Positions 1 through 5,700 of a stretch of 12,540 nucleotides of DNA are shown piece after piece; the stretch's first letter is position 1; each line of letters opens with the position of its first letter. The notes under the pieces were generated by a model. The model was not told the DNA's origin. It saw only the letters and a list, made by a program, of their open reading frames with translations, and ran no database searches. A program made the position numbers and the translations under genes. The stretch comes from CAVUUN01 sp964421755 (GTDB taxonomy: Bacteria; Acidobacteriota; UBA6911; RPQK01): the NCBI GenBank assembly GCA_964421755.1, contig CAYQYP010000046.1:1-12540 (forward strand), written 5' to 3'.

Positions 1-744
1 CTGATCGCCCCGCGGCGCGATCTGAAGCTTGAGCCGATCGTCGAGGTGCTCAAAGGTGAACGCCGAATGCACGTCCATGCGTACCGTGCGGACGAGATGC
101 TGATGTTCATGCGCCTGGCCGATGAGTTCGGGATCAAAGTCGCCACGTTCGATCACGGGTTGGAGGCGTACAAGATCGCTCCGGAGATCGCGGCGCACGG
201 TGCCACTGTTACCACCTTCTCCGACTGGTGGGCCTACAAGGCGGAGGCTTATGATTCGATTCCCTACAATGCGGCATTGCTTGCCAATAGCGGCATCCTG
301 GTTTCGTTGAACTCGGACGGCGCTGAAGAGTCTCGTCACCTGTTTCACGAGGCGGCCAAGTGCATGCGGTACGGCGGTCTTTCCGAAGACCAGGCGCTCG
401 CGATGATCACGATCAATCCCGCCAAACAGCTGAACATCGACCACCGGGTCGGTTCCATCGAGGTAGGGAAAGACGCGGATCTCGTGCTTTTTGGCAGTTA
501 TCCTCTCAGCTCGTACGCCGTACCCGAGATGGTTTTCATCGACGGAGAGCTCTATTTCAGCCGCAAACAGGCCATCGAGCGGCAGACTCAAATAGAGACG
601 GTAAAAAAACAACTTATCGAGGCCGAGAAGCGAACATCGGGGCAACAGCCAGGCGAGAAGGAGGACAAGCCGAAACCTGCTCCGACCGAAGACGAATCCG
701 TCCGACTGGGAAGTCGGACCTACGCGGAGGAGGTGATGCCATGA
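1..744 (+). CDS. Amidohydrolase, imidazolonepropionase-like (5'-truncated)
   Basis: This is the C-terminal part of a metal-dependent hydrolase of the amidohydrolase superfamily; reading frame 1 is open from the first base, so the true start lies upstream. Visible features are a metal-binding-type His region (HVHAYRADEM, His codons at 70 and 76), a second His in DHGLEA (codon 154), the catalytic-type Asp in NSDGAEESR (codon 316), and the typical closing block INPAKQLNID...GSIEVGKDADLVLF. The N-terminal HxH is outside the window. Family members hydrolyse cyclic amides or peptide-like substrates; the substrate here cannot be told. After the conserved fold there is a charged, Lys/Glu/Pro-rich tail of about 50 residues. 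It overlaps the next gene by 4 bases (ATGA), so the two are probably translated together. The fold assignment is firm, the function is not. Confidence 0.88.
   Translation: MIAPRRDLKLEPIVEVLKGERRMHVHAYRADEMLMFMRLADEFGIKVATFDHGLEAYKIAPEIAAHGATVTTFSDWWAYKAEAYDSIPYNAALLANSGILVSLNSDGAEESRHLFHEAAKCMRYGGLSEDQALAMITINPAKQLNIDHRVGSIEVGKDADLVLFGSYPLSSYAVPEMVFIDGELYFSRKQAIERQTQIETVKKQLIEAEKRTSGQQPGEKEDKPKPAPTEDESVRLGSRTYAEEVMP
726..734 (+). promoter_or_regulatory. Ribosome binding site for the second amidohydrolase
   Basis: GGAGGAGGT lies inside the last codons of the upstream gene. AGGAGG ends 7 bases before the ATG at 741. This decides the start at 741 over the much longer open frame that extends upstream, and supports translational coupling through the ATGA overlap. 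Confidence 0.8.
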
Positions 745-2033
745 GAGCCGTTTGCTGGCGGGTTACCCTGTTGCTGTCAATGGTCTTCTCCTTTGGCCTC
801 GCGGCTGAACCGGCTTTCGTTATACGCGACGTGAGGGTCGTCCCGGTTGCAGGCGAGCCCATCGACAAGGCGACCGTGTCTATCGTTGACGGGAAGATCG
901 TGGAAGTCGGCAGACAGACCAAGCTCCCGCCGGGGGCAGCAATCGTGGATGGCCGGGGAATGACGCTGTACCCTGGGCTCTTCGACTGCATGACTATGCT
1001 TGGTCTGACGGAGATCGGGCAGATTTCGGCAACCAACGACCACAGTGAGCTGGGAACATTCATGCCTCACCTGATGTCCTGGAGTGCGCTGCACGTCGAA
1101 AGCGAGCACCTTCCTGTTACCCGGGCCGGCGGAATCACCCATGCGTTGACTTATCCGCGGGGCCAGAGAATCTCCGGGCAGGCGGCGATCGTGAACCTGG
1201 ACGGGTGGACTCCCGAACAGATGGAGATCCGCCGGGCCGGCGCGATGATACTCAATTTTCCGGGACAGCCGGGACTGCGTTACCCCCGCAACTATGACGG
1301 CCCGAATAGACGCGCACGTCCGTATGCAGAGCTTCAGAAGGAATACCAGAAAGACCTGAGCGAGCTTCGGCTATTCTTCGAAAAAGCTCACCATTACATG
1401 AGGGCCAGGCAGGCGGAAGGGCAGACGACGATCGCCGGATATGATGCTCGTCTGGAAGCGATGATACCTGTCCTGAAAGGCGAACGCCCTGTGGTGGTAA
1501 TCGCCCAGTGGGCTCCGGATATCAGAGCTGCTGTTCGATTCGCATCCGAGCAACGGCTGAACTACGTCCTTTTCTCGACCGGCGAGGTTTGGAAGGTCCT
1601 CGACTTCCTGAAGGAAAACAATGTGCGCGTGATCCTCGGCCCTCTGCAGCGCCTACCGGAGACCGAGGACGCAGCGGTGGATATCGTGTATCGAACGCCT
1701 GCTCTGCTTCATGAACGGGGGATTCCTTTCGCGATTGCCACCGGCGACTCCGCTGATTCTCGAAATCTGCCTTACGAGGCCGGCACCGCTGTCGGATACG
1801 GTCTGCCGTACGATGCGGCGCTGCGGGCGATTACTCTGACACCTGCGGAGTTTTTCGGGATTTCCGGCGAGCTGGGGAGTATCCAACCGGGCAAGAAGGC
1901 TAACCTCGTGCTCGTTCGGGGCGATATCCTCGACTACAGCGGCGAGGTAAAGCAGCTGTGGATCAACGGAAAGTCAGTCTCGCTCGAGTCAAAGCACTCG
2001 CGGCTATACGAGAAATACAAGAACCGGCGGTAA
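741..2033 (+). CDS. Secreted amidohydrolase paralogue, probable metal-site loss
   Basis: A protein of 430 residues. The start at 741 is set by a strong upstream ribosome binding site and by the signal peptide it gives (hydrophobic VTLLLSMVFSFGLAA followed by EPAF), so export is likely. The small N-terminal beta-sandwich (VRVVPVAGEPIDKATVSIVDGKI) and C-terminal block (TLTPAEFFGISGELGSIQPGKKANLVLVRG) are typical of amidohydrolases, and it appears paralogous to the gene before it. The usual metal-binding PGLxDxHxH motif reads PGLFDCMTM, so both His positions hold Met (84 and 86). The later His sites read IAQW (A255/Q256) and FSTGE (T280). Only the Asp in ATGDSAD (D336) remains. I infer a non-catalytic or altered partner of the upstream enzyme; such active/degenerate pairs could form heteromers. 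Other reading: a hydrolase with a different metal site. Confidence 0.88.
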   Translation: MRAVCWRVTLLLSMVFSFGLAAEPAFVIRDVRVVPVAGEPIDKATVSIVDGKIVEVGRQTKLPPGAAIVDGRGMTLYPGLFDCMTMLGLTEIGQISATNDHSELGTFMPHLMSWSALHVESEHLPVTRAGGITHALTYPRGQRISGQAAIVNLDGWTPEQMEIRRAGAMILNFPGQPGLRYPRNYDGPNRRARPYAELQKEYQKDLSELRLFFEKAHHYMRARQAEGQTTIAGYDARLEAMIPVLKGERPVVVIAQWAPDIRAAVRFASEQRLNYVLFSTGEVWKVLDFLKENNVRVILGPLQRLPETEDAAVDIVYRTPALLHERGIPFAIATGDSADSRNLPYEAGTAVGYGLPYDAALRAITLTPAEFFGISGELGSIQPGKKANLVLVRGDILDYSGEVKQLWINGKSVSLESKHSRLYEKYKNRR

Positions 2034-2048
2034 GAAGACAGGGAGACG

Positions 2049-2310
2049 AGGAGACAAGGAAAAGTTTCGCTCTTGGAGCGCGGGCATCTTCCTGGAGCGC
2101 GGGCATCCTGCCCGCACTGGGATCGCGGACGTCCCGGCCGCCCGGCGGGCATCCTGCCCGCCGTTCAACCGGAAATACAACGCCGGGCAAGATGCCCGGC
2201 GCGCGGGCAGGATGCCCGCGATCCCAGTGCGGACGAGACGTCCGCGCTCCATGACGGCCCTCTCCTTGTCTCCCCCTCTCCTTCCTCCTTCCCCTCCTTG
2301 TCTCCTTCCC
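2049..2310. repeat. Nested palindromic repeat element (REP/MITE-like)
   Basis: The intergenic stretch holds two 70-base arms, 2094-2163 and 2181-2250, that are imperfect inverted copies of each other around a 17-base centre. Each arm contains short perfect or near-perfect palindromes: GCGGGCATCCTGCCCGC at 2099-2115, a related one at 2144-2162, GCCGGGCAAGATGCCCGGC at 2182-2200, and GCGGGCAGGATGCCCGC at 2203-2219. A partial copy precedes them at 2076-2092. Outer arms are AGGAGACAAGGA at 2049-2060 and its complement TCCTTGTCTCCT at 2295-2306, with an 11-base extra copy at 2263-2273. No transposase is present, so it would be non-autonomous if mobile. It may also act as a transcription barrier after the amidohydrolase genes, but no T tract follows it. 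Confidence 0.8.
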
Positions 2311-2326
2311 CATACGCCCATATAAT
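2298..2326 (+). promoter_or_regulatory. Sigma70-type promoter of the hydrogenase operon
   Basis: TTGTCT (2298-2303, 4 of 6 to TTGACA), a 17-base spacer, and a perfect TATAAT (2321-2326). This is the best promoter match I see in the window and it faces the hydrogenase operon, giving a leader of about 90 bases. The -35 box is part of the TCCTTGTCTCCT arm of the adjacent repeat element. Confidence 0.6.
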
Positions 2327-2382
2327 GAGCGGCGAGCAGAGCACCCCCATCGGTTCCCTGCCCGGTTTGACGAAACTGTTTT

Positions 2383-2405
2383 CCGGAAGTCGCTTCGGTT
2401 TTTTT
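2383..2405 (+). terminator. Terminator-like hairpin in the operon leader (possible attenuator)
   Basis: CCGGAAG-TCG-CTTCGG (2383-2398, one bulged G) is followed by seven T (2399-2405), which has the form of a small intrinsic terminator. It sits between the promoter and the ribosome binding site, so it could reduce read-through into the hydrogenase genes. The descending arm can pair instead with CCGAA at 2406-2410, placing the T run in a loop, so two exclusive structures are possible. The stem is short and the call is tentative. Confidence 0.35.
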
Positions 2406-2411
2406 CCGAAC

Positions 2412-2416
2412 GGAGG
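2412..2416 (+). promoter_or_regulatory. Ribosome binding site of the flavoprotein gene
   Basis: GGAGG placed 8 bases before the ATG at 2425. It fixes the start of the first hydrogenase-operon gene. Confidence 0.8.
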
Positions 2417-2424
2417 ACGCTTGC

Positions 2425-4221
2425 ATGTGGAAAACGGTCAACACGGGAGCAGCCCGCGCTGAAGAGGCACTCAAACAGTTCTTGCCTCCCTGTCAACTGA
2501 AGTGTCCGATTAACGAGGACATCCAGAGAACCAACGTTCTGATTTCGATGCTTCCGCTCGACCCCGAGGGGGCGCGGGAAGGCATCTGCCAGATTGGCGA
2601 CTACCTGCACGAACGCAACCCGCTGTTTACTGTCTGCGGCTACGTCTGCGGTCTGTGCGAGCTCGAGTGCAACTACCAGGCAAAGGGCGGGTCCATCCGC
2701 AGGCGTCTCCTGAAGCGCTTCGTTTCGGACGCTTACATGGATCGGATTCGCGAGAAGGAAGAGCTCAACATCGAGAAGACGAAAGAGGACGTGGCGATAG
2801 TCGGAGGCGGACCGGCCGGGCTCATGTGTGCCTATGATCTGAGTCGTCGCGGCTATCGTGTGACGATATTCGAGACTTCCGATCGACTGGGTGGCGCTTT
2901 GTGGCTTATTCCTCACTACAGGCTCCCGGAAGACGTCCTGACAACGGCGGTGAACAACCTTGTCCGCATTTGCGAGGCCGACGTCAAATACAACGCCCGG
3001 ATCGGTGAAGGCAAGTACAGCCTCGACAAGCTGCGTAAGGATGGGTTCAAAGCGGTCTTCATCGCCAAGGGAACCCCGATGCCCCGCATCCTCACTTACG
3101 GGCGCGAAAAGGTCGAAGGCCAGGAGCTTTCTGGAGTGATGTACGGCCAGACGTTCCTCTACGAGGTTAGTCACGGCAATATCCAACCGAACTACTTCGG
3201 CGGCAAGAAGATCATTGTTATCGGAGGCGGCAACGTCGCGTTCGACGTCGCGCGGACGGCCCGGCGCCTGGGCGGCGAAACCACCGTGGTTTGCCTGGAG
3301 TGCGAAGATAAGTCCAGCAAAGACGGCATCCCGGCCGACGAAGAGGAGATCAAAGGGGCCTGGGAAGAGGGTGTTCAGATCGTTTACTCCCGTGGCGTGC
3401 GCCGGATCATGGGCAAGGGAGGCAAGTTCCAGAGAATCGAATGTCCCCATTGCGCGAGCGTGTTCGATGAAACGGGGTTTAACCCGGTCTTCGATTCCAC
3501 CGATATCGTCAACATTGATGGCGACGTCCTGATGATCACCGTCGGGCAGGGTCCGGACCGATCGTTCCTTCAGAAGGAGAACCTGCTGGACGACCGCGGG
3601 CGCCTGGCGGTTGATCCCCTCACCCTTCAAAGCCTCAACAAGGATTGGGTATTCATCGGGGGCGACGTTCGAAAGATCGGCTTCATGGTTGAGGCGATGC
3701 ATGAGGGTCTTGTGGCTGCCGAGTCGATCGAGAGGCATCTGCGCGGACTCGATATGAGGGCCGGCAGAAAACGAGAGTACGAACCGCAGGACATTCCATT
3801 CCGCAGGATCTACAAGCACGAACCGGAGGTTGTCTGGATCCCTCCCGAAAAGCGACTGCACTTTCAGCTTTTCGAACGTGGATTCACCCTCAAAGAGGCC
3901 ATCGAGGAAGCCAAGCGGTGCGCCCGGTGTGGCCCCTGCGTCTCGTGTAAGGCATGCCTCGCCATTGGAATTCAGCATTCGCTTCCGGTCGTCGAGGTGA
4001 ACGAGGAAACGTGCAGTGGTTGCGGCATCTGCACGTCGATTTGCTACTACGGGTCCGCGCAGTGGAGATTCAAAGACGGGGGAACCGTTTCGACAACCGA
4101 CACCTTCCGCTGCAAGGCATGCGGAATGTGCGTCGTCGCTTGCCCATCACAGGCACGTCGGATGATTGGGGACCCAATGGACACCAGGATTCAGGAAGTA
4201 TTCTCGACCCTCGGCGCCTAG
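2425..4221 (+). CDS. GltD/NfnB-like FAD/NAD(P) iron-sulfur oxidoreductase with C-terminal ferredoxin domain
   Basis: A 598-residue cytoplasmic flavoprotein heading the hydrogenase operon. Order of parts: an N-terminal Fe-S helical domain of the glutamate synthase small-chain type (C23, C27, C55, then C71-x3-C75-x2-C78-x3-C82); a dinucleotide fold at 123-150 (VGGGPAGL), expected for FAD; a second one at 263-290 (IGGGNVAFDVARTARRLGG), expected for NAD(P)H; the closing FAD block VFIGGDVRK...EAMHEGLVAAESIE. A Cys-rich tail from 499 follows (C499, 502, 505, 508, 511), then ferredoxin-like C530-x2-C-x2-C-x3-C540 and C563-x2-C-x2-C-x3-C573-P. GltD/NfnB proteins are about 450-480 residues, so the tail is an addition. 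The N-terminal Cys spacing (C75-x2-C78) is tighter than I recall for GltD, and the first CxxC of that domain is absent. It probably takes the place of HdrA as acceptor of electrons from the MvhD-like subunit. The partner nucleotide is unknown. Confidence 0.9.
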   Translation: MWKTVNTGAARAEEALKQFLPPCQLKCPINEDIQRTNVLISMLPLDPEGAREGICQIGDYLHERNPLFTVCGYVCGLCELECNYQAKGGSIRRRLLKRFVSDAYMDRIREKEELNIEKTKEDVAIVGGGPAGLMCAYDLSRRGYRVTIFETSDRLGGALWLIPHYRLPEDVLTTAVNNLVRICEADVKYNARIGEGKYSLDKLRKDGFKAVFIAKGTPMPRILTYGREKVEGQELSGVMYGQTFLYEVSHGNIQPNYFGGKKIIVIGGGNVAFDVARTARRLGGETTVVCLECEDKSSKDGIPADEEEIKGAWEEGVQIVYSRGVRRIMGKGGKFQRIECPHCASVFDETGFNPVFDSTDIVNIDGDVLMITVGQGPDRSFLQKENLLDDRGRLAVDPLTLQSLNKDWVFIGGDVRKIGFMVEAMHEGLVAAESIERHLRGLDMRAGRKREYEPQDIPFRRIYKHEPEVVWIPPEKRLHFQLFERGFTLKEAIEEAKRCARCGPCVSCKACLAIGIQHSLPVVEVNEETCSGCGICTSICYYGSAQWRFKDGGTVSTTDTFRCKACGMCVVACPSQARRMIGDPMDTRIQEVFSTLGA

Positions 4222-4224
4222 GAG
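4221..4224 (+). promoter_or_regulatory. Ribosome binding site of the mvhD-like gene
   Basis: GGAG starts at the last base of the upstream TAG stop and ends 8 bases before the ATG at 4233. This selects the 141-residue form over a longer open frame that would run back into the flavoprotein gene. Confidence 0.7.
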
Positions 4225-4232
4225 AGAAGACC

Positions 4233-4658
4233 ATGACGACTTTCGAGCCTAAGATCGTATGCTTCTCCTGCAATTTCGGCTGGGGCTACCTGACCGATCC
4301 CGAAGTGAGGGAAATGCAGATCAAACACTGGATCCCGGTCGTCTGCAGCGGAAAAATCGACGCAACTCACATTCTGAAAGCATTCAGAAGCGGAGCAGAC
4401 GGGGTACTGATCCTCGGATGCGTGGATGGCGATTGCCACTTCCAGGACGGGAACTACCAGACACGGAAGAAGGTGCAGCTCCTGCAGAGGGTTCTGCCCT
4501 CCTTTGGCATCGATCCGAGACGGGTGCGTATTGAGTTATCGCTTGACCCCGAGGGCAACAGCATCCGCAAGATCGTTGAGGACATGGGTCGCGACCTGAG
4601 ACCGATGGGACCGCTTGGCATGAAGGAGATCTCCGCTAAGCCCGTCGCGACGAGGTAG
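4233..4658 (+). CDS. mvhD: Hydrogenase iron-sulfur subunit, MvhD/FrhD-like
   Basis: A 141-residue protein of the MvhD family, which carries a [2Fe-2S] cluster and links [NiFe] hydrogenase to a flavoprotein (HdrA in methanogens). Family marks are IVCFSCN (C10, C13), VVCSGKID (C38) and GADGVLILGCVDGDCHFQDGN (C63, C68). From memory, the family usually reads CNWC near the N-terminus; here it reads CNFGW, so that Cys is absent. Five Cys remain, enough for one [2Fe-2S] cluster. The gene lies 11 bases after the flavoprotein stop and 66 bases before the small subunit, within one operon. The product should be cytoplasmic; it has no signal or membrane segment. The symbol is given by family, not by proven equivalence. 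Confidence 0.9.
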   Translation: MTTFEPKIVCFSCNFGWGYLTDPEVREMQIKHWIPVVCSGKIDATHILKAFRSGADGVLILGCVDGDCHFQDGNYQTRKKVQLLQRVLPSFGIDPRRVRIELSLDPEGNSIRKIVEDMGRDLRPMGPLGMKEISAKPVATR

Positions 4659-4677
4659 TCCGATCGAGGTTACAGGC

Positions 4678-4705
4678 GTGGAAGCGCGCGTAAGTTGCGC
4701 TCCAC
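4678..4705 (+). other. Intercistronic hairpin between the mvhD-like and small-subunit genes
   Basis: GTGGAAGCGC (4678-4687) pairs with GCGCTCCAC (4697-4705) around a 9-base loop, with one bulged A. It lies in the only sizeable gap of the operon and is not followed by a T run, so it looks more like an mRNA stability or processing element than a terminator. Confidence 0.4.
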
Positions 4706-4710
4706 GATCC

Positions 4711-4716
4711 AGGAGG
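4711..4716 (+). promoter_or_regulatory. Ribosome binding site of the hydrogenase small subunit
   Basis: A full AGGAGG ending 8 bases before the ATG at 4725. It decides this start over an in-frame upstream codon at 4695. Confidence 0.85.
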
Positions 4717-4724
4717 ATATTTCG

Positions 4725-5690
4725 ATGGCGAAGAAAAGAAAAATCGCAATCTACTGGCTCGGTTCTTGCGGTGGATGCGATGAGGCCATCATCGACCTGA
4801 ACGAATCACTGCTGGAGCTGGCCTCGGAAGTGGACATCGCCCTCTGGCCGATTGCGATCGACGCCAAATACGCTTCCATCGAGCGGCTCGGCGATCGCGA
4901 GCTGGCGCTGTCGATTATCCACGGCAACGTCAGAAACTCCGAGCACGAGGAAATGGCACACCTGTTGCGGCGCAAATCGCAGGTGGTCCTCGCTTTCGGC
5001 ACCTGTGCCTGCTTCGGCGGGACCTCCGGTCTCGCGAACTTTCTGAAGCCGAACGAGATCCAAAACTGGGTGTACGGGGAAGCCCCAACCGTGGTCAACC
5101 GCGCCAAGACTCGACCGCAGGCCGAAACCACGGTCGGCGGGAATCACCTGACCCTTCCGGTCCTGCTGGACCAGGTGCACAGTCTGAACCAGGTGATTGC
5201 GGTCGACTACTATTTGCCTGGCTGCCCTCCGCCCGTTGATCTGATTGCGCAGGCGGTCCACGCAGTAATCGAAGGCAAGCTGCCCCCCAGGGGCTCCTTC
5301 CTCGCGCCGCACAAAGCGCTTTGCGACAGCTGTCCACGTAACGCGGCGAAACCGCCAAAGATCGAACTGACGCACATCCGGCGAATCCACGAAGTCGACG
5401 AGGACTCAGGCACCTGTTTTCTGGCCCGGGGGGTCATCTGCCTTGGCCCCGCCACACGCGACGGCTGCGGGGCCACCTGCCTTTCGATCAACATTCCGTG
5501 CTCCGGATGTTTCGGGCCGGTGGAAGGCGTCGACGATTCCGGTGCAAAGTTCCTCTCGGCGCTGGCTTCCCTGATCCGCGCGCAATCTGACTCGGAAGTC
5601 TCCGGCATTTTGGATACGATCCCCGATCCGGCGGGCTGCTTTTATCGTTTCACTCAGCCGTCTTCGATACTCGGGCGGCACAGGAAATGA
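4725..5690 (+). CDS. mvhG: [NiFe] hydrogenase small subunit, MvhG-like (group 3)
   Basis: A 321-residue electron-transfer subunit of a [NiFe] hydrogenase. Proximal-cluster Cys are visible in order: LGSCGGCDEA (C15, C18), FGTCACFGG (C94, C96) and LPGCPPP (C167). A C-terminal part rich in Cys follows (CDSCPRN at 200-203; C231; CLGPATRDGCGATC; IPCSGCFGP), which would hold further [4Fe-4S] clusters, as in the F420-nonreducing hydrogenase small subunits. There is no twin-arginine signal at the N-terminus (MAKKRKIAIYW), so the enzyme is cytoplasmic, unlike uptake hydrogenases. The large-subunit gene follows 10 bases after the stop, with GAGG (5689-5692) overlapping the TGA as its ribosome binding site. 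Family is clear; the natural electron partner is inferred from the operon. Confidence 0.92.
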   Translation: MAKKRKIAIYWLGSCGGCDEAIIDLNESLLELASEVDIALWPIAIDAKYASIERLGDRELALSIIHGNVRNSEHEEMAHLLRRKSQVVLAFGTCACFGGTSGLANFLKPNEIQNWVYGEAPTVVNRAKTRPQAETTVGGNHLTLPVLLDQVHSLNQVIAVDYYLPGCPPPVDLIAQAVHAVIEGKLPPRGSFLAPHKALCDSCPRNAAKPPKIELTHIRRIHEVDEDSGTCFLARGVICLGPATRDGCGATCLSINIPCSGCFGPVEGVDDSGAKFLSALASLIRAQSDSEVSGILDTIPDPAGCFYRFTQPSSILGRHRK

Positions 5691-5700
5691 GGCGCACCTT

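Noticed and set aside
2325..2462. Short + frame starting at ATG 2325 and overlapping the flavoprotein start, as a leader peptide
   Set aside because: Its ATG overlaps the TATAAT box, so it would not be in a transcript from that promoter, and it has no ribosome binding site.
1963..3978. Very long open frame on the - strand (about 670 codons)
   Set aside because: It lies opposite the flavoprotein gene, which has clear FAD, NAD(P) and Fe-S motifs and a ribosome binding site. The antisense frame shows no protein family and runs through the palindromic repeats; it is a by-product of GC-rich codon use.
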